Positions 16,247 through 25,826 of a stretch of DNA of 48,444 nt are shown piece after piece. This DNA is from Confluentibacter flavum (GTDB lineage: Bacteria; Bacteroidota; Bacteroidia; Flavobacteriales; Flavobacteriaceae), in contig NZ_PJEO01000021.1 in assembly GCF_002843175.1 (NCBI RefSeq), positions 1 to 48,444 on the forward strand. Direction: 5' to 3'. A program made the translations under genes and the position numbers. The notes beneath the pieces are model-generated. The model had not been told where the DNA came from. It was given only the letters and a program-made list of their open reading frames with translations, and did not search any database. Every line of letters starts with the position of its first letter. The stretch's first letter is position 1.

Positions 16247-18721
16247 TTATTGCACAGAAAACGTCATGATTTCATGCAATGGTATACCAGAATCTGAAAT
16301 ACCTTCAATCTCAATAATATAATCACCTGTATTATCACTTGTAAAAAATGAAATCTCTTTTGTTGGTTCTTTTATGGTTGTTTTAATAGTTGGTTCCCAA
16401 TGCAGTGTGGTTCTAAAATCTGCTTTCATGACATTGCTAGATTCTTTGCTATAGTCTGGTGCATAGAACTCCCTGGCTGTGTAAAATCCTTTCATTTTGA
16501 AATCAATTATACCCGGTTTACGTTTCTCATCAAAAACCCTTGCCCCTTCTCTGGTAAAAATAGCAATAACCCAAATAGTTTCGCTAGTGTACATAAGTGC
16601 ATCTGGCGGTTTAAGTACGTCTATAAAGGAAACCATCTCTAATGGTATTGACTCTATATGTTTAGGATGTACCTTCATGTTGTTTAATAAATATATTGGA
16701 GCTGAAGTGTTATTATTAAGTGAACTAAATCTAGCACGTCCTGGAACCATTGCCTCTACTAAAGCGCCTATCGGATTAAGGCCAGTAAAAGCTCCGTACT
16801 CATCCAATTTACGAGTTTCTACATCTATCCTAGTATTTGCCGAGCCACCATGTTGAGCTCTATTGTTCATTTCTTCTTGTCTTTCCTCATACTTTTCTTT
16901 TCTTTTACCAACAACGGTTACCTCTGCAAGTCTTTCCGCATTTTTATCATATTCAGTATTAATCTGATTGATGTATTCAGACATTTTTAGAAAATTATCA
17001 ATCTGGATTTCATTAACACTTTTATTTTTTAAAACAGTATTCCTATTTACTTCTGGACTTTGATAATTGTCATCATCAATGAGGATTTCAACATTCCTAT
17101 CATTTAACTCCTTTGATTGAAAATCTGTAAGTCTTGATTCAATCATCATGGGTATGGAATCAAAAAATACAAAAGGGCCAAAACTAAATTTTCCTTGCGA
17201 ATTGGATTTTTGAACTGGTTCTTGGGACAATATATCTCCCAAAAAAGTTAACCTTGTTGCCGCACTAGTAATGGTATAGGGCTTTTTTAACAATTTGGTA
17301 GTACCAGAAATAGTTATGCCTTTTTCTATATCGAATTCATTGCCCTGACCTTGTCCATTCAAAAGATTTTGCCATGTAAAGCGTCTCCAACCGTTGGTCA
17401 TCATCACCAAATCCAAAAGAAAATTGGTTTTATAATTCGCTTCTTTGGTGAAAAAATAACCTGGGTCCTTAATGTCTCCCCTTAAATCTGAATTGAGCAA
17501 CAACCATGTTTTTATGTTCTCTTGCCTGTTATTGTGGGGAAACATGCCCATGTCCCTTACACTCATGGATAATTGACTTGGAAGGTTTTTGCCATCGGTA
17601 TCTTTGGTGCTGATATTTAAAGCTATTTTTTCTCTTTTACCCAAAGTCTCCTTGTCCTTCAATATTTTAATGGTTCCCTTATCTTTTGGTACATCTACAA
17701 AAATCAATCGCTCGCAAACAGGATTGCTGTTGGAATCAAACAATGTTAAGGTTACAACACCATCTTTCAGATCTTTAGTTGGTAATTTTAATGAATAATC
17801 GTCAGTATCTTCAGATTCCAATCTGCTAAATATCATGTGACCTCGTTGATGTGCTACAAAATAAGTACCCTTTAAGCCTAAGGGCATATTCGATTTTACA
17901 TTTACCAAAAAGTGGTACTCATCATTTGTAACGTTGAGGACATAACCTTTTGGCAAAGCAATTGGCAATGGATATTTATATTCTGAGCCATTAACCTCAA
18001 CATTGGCAAAGTATGATTTGTTTGCCTCTGGAACAAACGTAAAAAAACCCATTCCAAATTCGGTTGTTGAAAATTGGGCAACGATGTTGTTTTCATTATC
18101 GGTAACAAAACAGGAAAGGTATATTTTACTGTATATGTGGTTCTTTATTTTAACGGCTACCTTGCTCCTAATATTCTCAACTAAATGGCCTCCTTCTGGA
18201 TAGAAATTCAAATCGGGCATTTCGGCCATCAAGCTTAGTTCATCCGTTTTTTCACCTAAGGGCGCATTACCTGTTTTGTCCGAACCCAAAACGTAAAGTT
18301 CCTTTTGAAAGAAATAGTTTGGATCACCATTTCTCATATAATTGGTATAAGCCCTTAGCAGATAGCTTCCCTGTTCCCAGTCTTCATTGATTTTAAAATC
18401 GCCCGTGAAACTGATGTCTTCCGTAAAAAGTCTTTTTTTGCCCACTATACTATCCCTGCCATTGATCAGCTCTACGTAAACCACATGGCTTTTTGAACTC
18501 TTGGCATGAGTGATGCCATTGACCAAATAACCTGTAAACCAAATGTTGTCATCCAAAGAATAATAAGGCTTGTCTATTTGGACGTAGATTTTTTCAGGCC
18601 AATCGTTTTCAGAGTAATTTTTGAGGTTTTCATCAACCAAATCGGTAAATAGACCCCTGTTTAAAACAGCAAATGATGTTAAAACGATGAATACTAGAAA
18701 GTAAGAAATGGCTTTTTTCAT
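16247..18721 (-). CDS. Large cell-surface protein with MG2-type and TonB-receptor plug-like regions
   Basis: An 824-residue exported protein with an N-terminal hydrophobic signal (about residues 4-22). Residues about 45-150 (KIYVQIDKPYYSLDDNIWFT, SYLLRAYTNYMRNGDP) resemble the MG2 macroglobulin-like domain of many Bacteroidota surface proteins. Around 610-730 a region with LDEYGAFTGLNPIGALVEAM, YLLNNMKV and IPLEMVSFIDVLKPPDALMY looks like the plug domain of TonB-dependent receptors, but no beta-barrel follows. Such proteins are common in the phylum; the function is unknown. It lies 30 bp before prfB. Confidence 0.75.
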   Translation of the reverse strand: MKKAISYFLVFIVLTSFAVLNRGLFTDLVDENLKNYSENDWPEKIYVQIDKPYYSLDDNIWFTGYLVNGITHAKSSKSHVVYVELINGRDSIVGKKRLFTEDISFTGDFKINEDWEQGSYLLRAYTNYMRNGDPNYFFQKELYVLGSDKTGNAPLGEKTDELSLMAEMPDLNFYPEGGHLVENIRSKVAVKIKNHIYSKIYLSCFVTDNENNIVAQFSTTEFGMGFFTFVPEANKSYFANVEVNGSEYKYPLPIALPKGYVLNVTNDEYHFLVNVKSNMPLGLKGTYFVAHQRGHMIFSRLESEDTDDYSLKLPTKDLKDGVVTLTLFDSNSNPVCERLIFVDVPKDKGTIKILKDKETLGKREKIALNISTKDTDGKNLPSQLSMSVRDMGMFPHNNRQENIKTWLLLNSDLRGDIKDPGYFFTKEANYKTNFLLDLVMMTNGWRRFTWQNLLNGQGQGNEFDIEKGITISGTTKLLKKPYTITSAATRLTFLGDILSQEPVQKSNSQGKFSFGPFVFFDSIPMMIESRLTDFQSKELNDRNVEILIDDDNYQSPEVNRNTVLKNKSVNEIQIDNFLKMSEYINQINTEYDKNAERLAEVTVVGKRKEKYEERQEEMNNRAQHGGSANTRIDVETRKLDEYGAFTGLNPIGALVEAMVPGRARFSSLNNNTSAPIYLLNNMKVHPKHIESIPLEMVSFIDVLKPPDALMYTSETIWVIAIFTREGARVFDEKRKPGIIDFKMKGFYTAREFYAPDYSKESSNVMKADFRTTLHWEPTIKTTIKEPTKEISFFTSDNTGDYIIEIEGISDSGIPLHEIMTFSVQ

Positions 18722-18810
18722 AAAATTTTTTCAAAATTTAAAAGCTTCAAACCCATGATGCTTTTTCCAAATTTATGAAAAAAAGATAAATCTTACAATC
18801 GTCTCGATTC

Positions 18811-20574
18811 TTATTTAATTTCTGTACTATAAGGAAATAACAACTGTACACCTTTTTTTTGTGTCATGGACTTTATTCTTTTAAGAATCTCGTAATTTTC
18901 TTCACCCAATTCTTCTTTTAAGATATTTTCTTTGGTTTTAACCAAACCAAAATCCCTCAATATTTTATCTAAGTCTTTTTCAAAAATAGGGAGTTCCTTG
19001 ATTTTATAATCTTCAATATTGGCAGCTTCGGCAGCTCTTTTTAAAGCTAAATCCAAACCACCTAATTCATCAACCAAACCATTATTTATGGCATCTGCAC
19101 CTGTCCATACACGTCCTTCAGCAATTATTTTAACATCATCTTGCTTCATATTTCTACCATCTGCGACGCGCTTAGTAAACAATTCATAAATATCAATAAC
19201 GCCTTCTTTAATAAAATCGTGTTGCGATTCACTCAATGGTTCAAAAAAGCTATAGGTAACGGCATTTTTATTGGTCACAACTTGTTCTGCATTAATACCC
19301 CAACTATCAGCTAATTCCTTGCCATTGGGCAACATACCAAATACACCGATACTTCCTGTAATAGTAGTAGGTTCAGCAATAATTTTATCCGCGTTACAGG
19401 CTATATAATAACCCCCAGAAGCTGCCAAATCGCCCATAGATACAATAACAGGTTTTGTTTTTTTTGTCAGTTCAATCTCCCTCCATATAAGTTCGCTAGC
19501 TAAAGCATCTCCTCCAGGAGAATTAATCCGGAGTACAATGGCTTTCACTTTATCGTCTTCTCTTGCTTCTTTTAAGGAGACACTCATCGTGCCTTGTCCG
19601 ACATTATCCTCATCACCTTCACCATAAATAATATCGCCTTCGGCATAAATAACGGCGATGCTATTTTTACTGCTTTTTGATTTTAGTTTATTAGCCGTGT
19701 GAATGGCATAATCTTCAATAGTGATACGCTCTATATCATCTGCATGATCAACATTCAAGGCCTGTTTTATGCCGCTAATATATTCATCATAATAGGCGAT
19801 TTTATCAATTAGATTGGTGTTTTTCGCCAAAGCGGCATTTCTAGCCAATAAATTATCTGCGATGCTATCTAGATGTTCAACTGAAATATGCCTGCTTTCC
19901 GAAACATCTTTTTTTACTTGTTTCCAGATAGAATTTAAGTAAACACTTATTTGTTCCCTGTTTTCATCACTCATTTCATTAACCAAAAAAGGCTCTACAG
20001 CACTTTTGTATTTTCCATAACGGATGACTTCCATTTTTAAACCCGTTTTATCTTGGATATCTTTTAGGTATAACTGTTCGGAATAGAGTCCTTTAAACTC
20101 CAAAGCCCCAGCTGGGTTCATATAAATAGTATCTGCAACCGAACATAAATAATAATCTTTTTGGGTATATATATCTGAATAGGCTGTGATAAACTTGCCT
20201 GATTTTTTAAATTTCAATAATGCATCACGAATTTCCTTGGTTTGGGTAATGCCTGCATCGATAAAACTATTATCTATAGTTATTCCCTTGATTTTATTAT
20301 CAGTAGCTGCATATTCTATGGCATCAATAATATTAAAAAGACCATTTTTTCTGTCTTCGTTCAAAAAAGTATATTCTTTAAACTCCACTTTACCTGCATA
20401 ATCTTTTATGGGAAAATCTAAAGTTAGTTCCAAAACAGAATTAGGTTTTACGGTAACGGTTTCTTCTGAAGATGATCCAACTACCAATCCAACTATTATG
20501 AGCAATCCGAAACAAATAAACAGAAACACAAAAAGGCCAACAACTGTCGATAATACACGTTTTATAAAATTCAT
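18811..20574 (-). CDS. sppA: Signal peptide peptidase SppA (67K type)
   Basis: A 587-residue membrane-anchored serine protease with one N-terminal membrane segment (about residues 8-33). It has two tandem SppA-type domains. The lysine base is in RYGKYKSAVEPFL (Lys-190) and the nucleophile in GDLAASGGYYIAC (Ser-386), followed by TTITGSIGVFG. This is the Ser-Lys dyad of the long SppA form that clears cleaved signal peptides. Both residues are present and length is normal. It is divergent from mutS2. Confidence 0.95.
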   Translation of the reverse strand: MNFIKRVLSTVVGLFVFLFICFGLLIIVGLVVGSSSEETVTVKPNSVLELTLDFPIKDYAGKVEFKEYTFLNEDRKNGLFNIIDAIEYAATDNKIKGITIDNSFIDAGITQTKEIRDALLKFKKSGKFITAYSDIYTQKDYYLCSVADTIYMNPAGALEFKGLYSEQLYLKDIQDKTGLKMEVIRYGKYKSAVEPFLVNEMSDENREQISVYLNSIWKQVKKDVSESRHISVEHLDSIADNLLARNAALAKNTNLIDKIAYYDEYISGIKQALNVDHADDIERITIEDYAIHTANKLKSKSSKNSIAVIYAEGDIIYGEGDEDNVGQGTMSVSLKEAREDDKVKAIVLRINSPGGDALASELIWREIELTKKTKPVIVSMGDLAASGGYYIACNADKIIAEPTTITGSIGVFGMLPNGKELADSWGINAEQVVTNKNAVTYSFFEPLSESQHDFIKEGVIDIYELFTKRVADGRNMKQDDVKIIAEGRVWTGADAINNGLVDELGGLDLALKRAAEAANIEDYKIKELPIFEKDLDKILRDFGLVKTKENILKEELGEENYEILKRIKSMTQKKGVQLLFPYSTEIK

Positions 20575-20716
20575 TATTTATATTTTTTTAATGTTTGTAG
20601 CATAATAGAAATTAATGTTACAAAGAACCTAAAAGTTTTAGTTTTTACAAGTTTTTATATCAAAAATAGCATGATTTTATATAAGCCATATATAAATGAT
20701 TTCCCTAAAGAATTTT

Positions 20717-20724
20717 TAACTTTG
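20717..20724 (+). promoter_or_regulatory. Possible -7 element (TAACTTTG) for mutS2
   Basis: A perfect TAnnTTTG box 27 bp before the ATG at 20752. No matching -33 element was found. Confidence 0.45.
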
Positions 20725-20751
20725 CCCTTTTAATAGTTTTCACAAAACTTA

Positions 20752-22917
20752 ATGATACATATTCACGAAAAGACATTACGCGATATAGAATTCCCAACTG
20801 TTTTAAAGCAGATTAGTGAGCTTTGTGTCACGCATTTAGGTAATGAACGTGCCTTGCAAATTTCGCCTTTAAGGACTAAGGAAGAGTTGCTTTATGCACT
20901 TAAATTGACCAATGAATATCTATCATCATTTTACAACGATAACCACATTCCCAATCATAGTTTTGATACCATCACCAAAGAATTGAAGCTTTTAAAGATA
21001 GAAAACACGTATTTAGAAGTTCATAGTTTAAAAAAAATAAAATCTATCTCTTCAACAGTCAATGAGATTATCATCTTTTTAAATAAGTTTGAGGAATATT
21101 ACCCGACTCTTACCGATTTTGCTTCCCATATCGACGTAACAAAAGCCATCATTGAAAAAATAGATACTATTGTTGATAAATTTGGAGATATCAAAGACAA
21201 CGCCTCTCACCTACTTTTTGAATTACGCCAGTCCATTAACAGTGTAAAAGGAAAAATAAACCAAAGCTTTACTTCAGCACTTAATATGTATCACGGTCTT
21301 GATTATTTGGACGATATTCGGGAATCTGTTGTAGATAACAAGCGTGTATTAGCTGTAAAAGCCATGTACCGTCGAAAGGTAAAAGGTGGCATTATGGGTG
21401 GCAGTAAAACAGGAAGCATTGTTTATATTGAACCAGAAACTACGTTACAACATTCTAGGGAACTAAATAATTTAGAGTACGAAGCGCAAGAAGAAATCAT
21501 TCGCATTTTAAAAGAAGTCACTAATTATTTACGTCCGTTTTTACCGTTATTAGAAAATTATCAAACTTTTTTAATTGATATCGATGTCATTTCTGCCAAG
21601 GCAAAATATGCCCGTTCCATGAATGGCATTCTTCCAGAAATAACGGACGATAGACATATTTATTTGCGTGATGCCTATCACCCACTCCTTTACTTAAATC
21701 ATTTAGACGAAAACAAAACAACTTATCCTCAAACTATAGAATTAAATAGCGAAGGTCGAATTATAGTCATTTCGGGTCCCAATGCCGGTGGAAAAAGTAT
21801 CACATTAAAAACCGTTGGCTTACTACAAGTTATGGTGCAAAGCGGTTTGTTAATTCCTGTACATGAACGTAGTAAAGTGTGTTTATTCGATAGAATTTTA
21901 AGTGATATTGGTGATAATCAATCCATTGAAAACCATTTAAGCACCTATAGTTACCGATTAAAACAAATGAATTATTTCTTGAAGAAGTGCAATAAAAATA
22001 CGCTTTTTCTGATTGATGAATTTGGAACTGGTAGTGACCCCGAACTTGGTGGAGCATTGGCAGAAACATTTTTAGAAGAATTTTACCATCGGGAAGCATT
22101 TGGAATCATTACCACACATTATTCGAATTTAAAAATGTTGGCAAACGAATTACCGTATATGTTGAATGCCAATATGCTATTTGATGAACGCTCGTTAGAA
22201 CCCATGTTTAAACTTGTTATAGGGCAAGCAGGAAGTTCCTTTACATTTGAAGTAGCTCAAAAAAATGGGATTCCGTTCGGACTTATAAACAGAGCCAAAA
22301 AGAAAATTGAACGCAGTAAAGTACGATTTGATGAAACCATTGCCAAGCTTCAAAAGGAACGCAGCAAACTCGAAAAAACAGGGGCTTCTTTAAAACTTAA
22401 TGAAAAGAAAAAGAGTGACGAAGCCGATAAGCTTGAAGAAATCAATCTTAAAATCCAAAAGAAACTGGAAAGCTACCAAGAATTATATGATAGCAACCAA
22501 CGCCTTATTTACTTAGGACAAAAAGTAAATGATATTGCCGAAAAATACTTTGAGAACAATCAGAAAAGAGAGCTCATGGCAGAACTCTTTAAACTTGTAC
22601 AAATTGAAAATTCCAAGCGTAAAAAAGTAACCGTTAAAGAGAAAAAAGTCATCAAAGCGAAAGAAGAAGCGGTTAAACAGGAAGCTGAAAAAGTGGTCGA
22701 AGTCATTAGAGAAAAAAAGAAGGAAGCTAAGAAAAAAGCCATTGAAACTCCGAAACCGAAAACCCTTTTAAAAGTCGGCGACCGCGTGCGTATGGAAGAT
22801 GGCCGTGCTATTGGAAGTATTGATAAAATTGAAAAAAATAAAGCAGTAGTCAATTATGGTATATTTACTACCAATGTGAGTTTAGAGCAATTGGAATTGG
22901 TGGAGGCTAAGAAATAA
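20752..22917 (+). CDS. mutS2: MutS2 ATPase, short form without Smr domain
   Basis: A 721-residue MutS-family protein. The clamp/lever region is helical (residues about 1-300). The ABC-type ATPase has Walker A SGPNAGGKS (342-349), signature region DIGDNQSIENHLSTYS and Walker B TLFLIDEFGTGSDP. A long charged coiled coil rich in Lys/Glu follows (about 510-670), then a small beta-rich end (KVGDRVRMEDGRAIGSIDKI). Firmicute MutS2 is near 785 residues and ends in an Smr nuclease domain; here none is seen. MutS2 suppresses homologous recombination and, in Bacillus, rescues collided ribosomes. Which role holds here is open. Confidence 0.93.
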   Translation: MIHIHEKTLRDIEFPTVLKQISELCVTHLGNERALQISPLRTKEELLYALKLTNEYLSSFYNDNHIPNHSFDTITKELKLLKIENTYLEVHSLKKIKSISSTVNEIIIFLNKFEEYYPTLTDFASHIDVTKAIIEKIDTIVDKFGDIKDNASHLLFELRQSINSVKGKINQSFTSALNMYHGLDYLDDIRESVVDNKRVLAVKAMYRRKVKGGIMGGSKTGSIVYIEPETTLQHSRELNNLEYEAQEEIIRILKEVTNYLRPFLPLLENYQTFLIDIDVISAKAKYARSMNGILPEITDDRHIYLRDAYHPLLYLNHLDENKTTYPQTIELNSEGRIIVISGPNAGGKSITLKTVGLLQVMVQSGLLIPVHERSKVCLFDRILSDIGDNQSIENHLSTYSYRLKQMNYFLKKCNKNTLFLIDEFGTGSDPELGGALAETFLEEFYHREAFGIITTHYSNLKMLANELPYMLNANMLFDERSLEPMFKLVIGQAGSSFTFEVAQKNGIPFGLINRAKKKIERSKVRFDETIAKLQKERSKLEKTGASLKLNEKKKSDEADKLEEINLKIQKKLESYQELYDSNQRLIYLGQKVNDIAEKYFENNQKRELMAELFKLVQIENSKRKKVTVKEKKVIKAKEEAVKQEAEKVVEVIREKKKEAKKKAIETPKPKTLLKVGDRVRMEDGRAIGSIDKIEKNKAVVNYGIFTTNVSLEQLELVEAKK

Positions 22918-22931
22918 CGGTGAATTTTTAA

Positions 22932-23071
22932 GGTTCGCTTATCGATTTTGTATATGAGCTGTTGCGTGTCTCGGCACGAACCATTAAAAGTACAAAACTC
23001 CGCTGGAAAATCCGCGAGGCTTTTCCAAAGAAACACTAACCAAGCAATGGCTTATATACGGCAAATCGTTA
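22932..23071. repeat. Large imperfect palindrome at the 3' boundary of the accessory insertion
   Basis: Plus-strand 22943-22965 (CGATTTTGTATATGAGC...) pairs with the inverse of 23047-23069 (CGATTTGCCGTATATAAGC...), about 22 of 28 positions. Inside are further hairpins: GGTTCG (22932-22937) with CGAACC (22977-22982), CGTG-CACG around TCTCGG, and GGAAAA-TTTTCC near 23005-23027. The stop codon of the adjacent minus-strand gene lies at its right end. Position and shape recall an integron attC site, but the canonical GTTRRRY/RYYYAAC cores are absent. Confidence 0.55.
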
Positions 23072-23837
23072 TTTGTTTTCATTCAGATATATTTTCAAAT
23101 CGTCATTTTCCTCAATCTTGTTTTTTAATTCATAAAGGTCTGAATCGTAAAAAGCTAAATCCTCTTTAATAACATTCGAAAAAGCTATGTAAAAATTCTC
23201 TTTAACATCTTTAAGTTCAATTCTATCAGCGAGTAATAACTGTGTAGTATATTCTGTAATTTGGTTTTCGAAAAACTCTTTTAACAATAATTCCTTATGT
23301 GTCTTATTTAACTGTTTATGTTGTGAAATCTCATCTATCATTAGAGAATACCTTTTCAATAAAATATGAAGTTTTGTCCTGAAGTAGCGAACATTACCTA
23401 AAATCTCGTCATATTTCTTGCCTTTACTTGACACTTTTATTCCTTTTTTGAAATCATTTAAGTCTGTAAAATATTCAGGAAATTTTTTTAACTCGTCATA
23501 TTTGTCGTCACAATAAAGCGTAAAGTCAAGTAAATGAATAGTGCTTAAATTGTCGTCATTTTCTTCTGTTAGAAAATTATTAATAGCAGACCTATAATAA
23601 TCGAAATAATTTGAGCTTTGTAAGTGTCTAAATTGGTCAAACCCTAAAATTATAGTCACAATTATTCCTATAAAACCGAAAAATGATATTATAGGTGAAG
23701 CTATATTATTAAATTCAATCGAGTCAAATTTTAGGTTGATTTGTTGACAATAAAATATTCGCACACAAATATCTATTGTAATTGCAAAAATCAATAATGA
23801 ACAAAAAAATAATTAATATTCTATTTTTCTTCGTCAT
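23069..23837 (-). CDS. Unknown membrane protein, possibly abortive-infection (putAbiC)-like; apparent 1-nt frameshift
   Basis: The uninterrupted frame (23069-23794) would start at TTG inside a hydrophobic segment. A better start is ATG at 23835-23837 (MTKKNRILIIF), in a different frame. Removing one base from the A7 run at 23803-23809 joins the two into 255 codons with a complete first membrane helix. A second hydrophobic segment follows (IISFFGFIGIIVTIILGF), then a long helical, charged domain containing NVRYFRTKLHILLKRYSLMI. Two membrane helices plus this helical domain resemble the putative phage abortive infection proteins (putAbiC family). That is an impression from layout, not a firm match. 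The gene may be broken, phase-variable or translated from TTG. Confidence 0.45.
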
Positions 23838-23850
23838 TCTTGGCAAATCG

Positions 23851-24693
23851 TTAATTGCTCTGATTACTTTTTTCTAAACATAATTTGCCTAGGTCATCAT
23901 CTGTTCCATATGCATTAGCAAAGTATAACCATTGTTTTTTATTTCGCCATTTAATTAAACTAGTTATTTCAATTTCATTCTGACCTAAATCTACTTTTCT
24001 TTCAGAACAAAATTTAATTTGTTTAAATTTATCTTTAGGTATTTCTTCGTAATCATTTTTCACATAAGTTAACAGCATATGCATATGTAAGCCTTCTAGT
24101 TCGTTCTTTTGTTTTTTGTTCTCATATATAGAACAATTTTCATCGAACATAATACTATCGATTAAATAATTAAAACCTAATTCTATTGATTCTTTTGTAA
24201 AACTTAAACTCATATAGGATTTGCAGTAATTGTCAATAAAAATCTCATTATTTTCAATAAGACAAGTAACAGCTTTTAAAGCTAAGCCAAAATTATACTC
24301 AGAAAAACATTCAGCATTAAATTCTTGTTTGGTATTACTGTAAGTTTTAATTTTTTTGTGTCTGTAAATCACAAAAGCGCGTTTAGTTTTTAGTTGAATT
24401 ATTTCTATGCATTTTGAATCATCATAACAATCTACAATAGACTTCATATATTCAGAGTCTTTGTCATAAACTTTTTTTAGAATGTCTAAATCTGTACCAA
24501 TCTCAAACTCACAAACGACAGTTAAAATCGCATATGTAAAAATTCTATCATAAAATTTTACTTTTTTATCATATTTTTCAATTAATTCGTAAAATTCACA
24601 TCTAGGTTGTCTTATATCATATGATACTTTTTTAAACGTTCTTAAAATATATTTGTGTTCAAAATAATTTTTAATCTTTTTTATAAAGTTCAT
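23851..24693 (-). CDS. Unknown protein in the accessory insertion
   Basis: A 280-residue protein beginning MNFIKKIKNYFEHKYILRTF. It has no signal peptide and at most one weakly hydrophobic stretch (FTYAILTVVCEF, about 52-63). It is rich in Lys, Glu, Tyr and Cys and has no motif I recognise. Its TAA is followed by CGATTTGCC, exactly as in the next gene downstream (12 identical bases with the stop included). The ATG of that gene lies 13 bp beyond the stop, so the two probably form one unit. AT-rich codon use and the repeat-bounded setting suggest horizontal transfer. Confidence 0.6.
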   Translation of the reverse strand: MNFIKKIKNYFEHKYILRTFKKVSYDIRQPRCEFYELIEKYDKKVKFYDRIFTYAILTVVCEFEIGTDLDILKKVYDKDSEYMKSIVDCYDDSKCIEIIQLKTKRAFVIYRHKKIKTYSNTKQEFNAECFSEYNFGLALKAVTCLIENNEIFIDNYCKSYMSLSFTKESIELGFNYLIDSIMFDENCSIYENKKQKNELEGLHMHMLLTYVKNDYEEIPKDKFKQIKFCSERKVDLGQNEIEITSLIKWRNKKQWLYFANAYGTDDDLGKLCLEKSNQSN

Positions 24694-24847
24694 TTTTTAA
24701 TGTTTGCCAACGTTTAAGATATGGTTCGGTTTTAATCAGCTATATCATCTGATACTGAAACAAGTTCAGCACATGTAAGCGAAGTTAGTTTTTTAAATTC
24801 TGAAAATCAGTAAGTAACGCCAACAGTTTTAAGAAAAGTTATAAACA
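24694..24847. other. 5' boundary region of the accessory insertion
   Basis: This gap holds GTTTGCCAACGTTTAAGATA (from 24704) near one side and GTAACGCCAAC (about 24814-24824) near the other, weakly inverse to each other. Between them is a degenerate copy of a REP-like palindrome (CTGAAACAAGTTCAG, 24755-24769). A related TTGCCAA string occurs in the sequence after the stop of the second accessory gene. No gene is visible. It probably marks the junction with the ancestral mutS2-oxidoreductase neighbourhood. Confidence 0.35.
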
Positions 24848-25795
24848 CTAATGAACTAATTTAGCCACAATATCTTTTACAGGCAAAATAGCCTTGGTCT
24901 GTTCAATACTAGGCCCTGCAACCCAAACGGTTTTATAAGTGACCTCATTCGCTGCTTTTTGAGTGTCCCGCATACCTTTAGCAAAACGTAACATTTTTAC
25001 CCATTTTTTTAGTTTTTTGTTTCTGTTTAAAACGGATTCCAACCAAGTGGTTTTAGTGCCCACTTTTTGAACATAAGGTGTATTGATAACAGTACATGGT
25101 GTCCCTGAAATACGTTCGGTCATCACAATATCCTTAGCCCCATAATCCACGCAAGCTTGTTTGTATTCGTTTGTGACATTAGCTTCCACGGACGCTATAA
25201 ACGGACTACCAACAGAAACGCCAGCGGCACCATAGCTTAGCATTCTATCAACATCAGCTTTACAACCTACACCACCAGCAGATATGATGGGGATGTTACA
25301 ATGCGTGACCAATTCTGTTATTAAGCCTTTCGGACTCATAGTGCCTCTATGACCTCCTGCTTCATTATTAACAGCTATAATGGCATCGGCACCTAAGAGT
25401 TCTACTTTTTTGGCAAAATTTAAATCCACCACATCACAAAATACTTTTATACCAAATTTATGTGCTTGTAATATAGTTTCTTCAGGACTTCCAAGCGACG
25501 TGATAATAAAATCGCAACCGGTTTCACAAATAACACGTAATTGTTCCTTAAATTTTAAATTAGACTTGTTTACAATCAAATTAAACCCAAAGGAACCACC
25601 GTCTACTTTGGCTAATTTCAGCTCATTGATGGCTGATTTTAATTCCTCTAAAGTTCTATAATTAAGTGCCGGAATACAGCCTGCAATACCACTTTTCATG
25701 GCTTCTTTTACCATGGCAGTATTGGAAACCAAAAACATTGGCGCTTGTATTATGGGGTATTTTATATTAAGAAGTTCTGTTAGTTTCGTTGCCAT
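24848..25795 (-). CDS. NAD(P)H-dependent flavin oxidoreductase, nitronate monooxygenase family
   Basis: A 315-residue FMN-dependent TIM-barrel protein. IKYPIIQAPMFLVS lies at the start, EAGGHRGTMSPKGLI in the middle and the phosphate-binding ISAGGVGCKADVDRMLSYGA later, all typical of the 2-nitropropane dioxygenase/nitronate monooxygenase family. The actual substrate is uncertain. The frame is open a further 11 codons upstream, but those codons are encoded by a dispersed repeat (25802-25826), so I place the start at the inner ATG (MATKLTELLN). Confidence 0.87.
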   Translation of the reverse strand: MATKLTELLNIKYPIIQAPMFLVSNTAMVKEAMKSGIAGCIPALNYRTLEELKSAINELKLAKVDGGSFGFNLIVNKSNLKFKEQLRVICETGCDFIITSLGSPEETILQAHKFGIKVFCDVVDLNFAKKVELLGADAIIAVNNEAGGHRGTMSPKGLITELVTHCNIPIISAGGVGCKADVDRMLSYGAAGVSVGSPFIASVEANVTNEYKQACVDYGAKDIVMTERISGTPCTVINTPYVQKVGTKTTWLESVLNRNKKLKKWVKMLRFAKGMRDTQKAANEVTYKTVWVAGPSIEQTKAILPVKDIVAKLVH

Positions 25796-25801
25796 GTTTC
25801 T

Positions 25802-25826
25802 GTCATTCCTGCGTAGGCAGGAATCC
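25802..25826. repeat. REP-like palindromic element (CCTGCGTAGGCAGG type)
   Basis: GTCATTCCTGCGTAGGCAGG followed by AATCC is a near-perfect palindrome with the same GTCATTC edge as the elements at 1366 and 5912. It lies 6 bp before the inferred oxidoreductase start and fakes an N-terminal extension in that frame. Confidence 0.7.

Noticed and set aside
22932-23071. Canonical integron attC site
   Set aside because: The fold fits, but no GTTRRRY/RYYYAAC core pair is present and no integron integrase is in the window.
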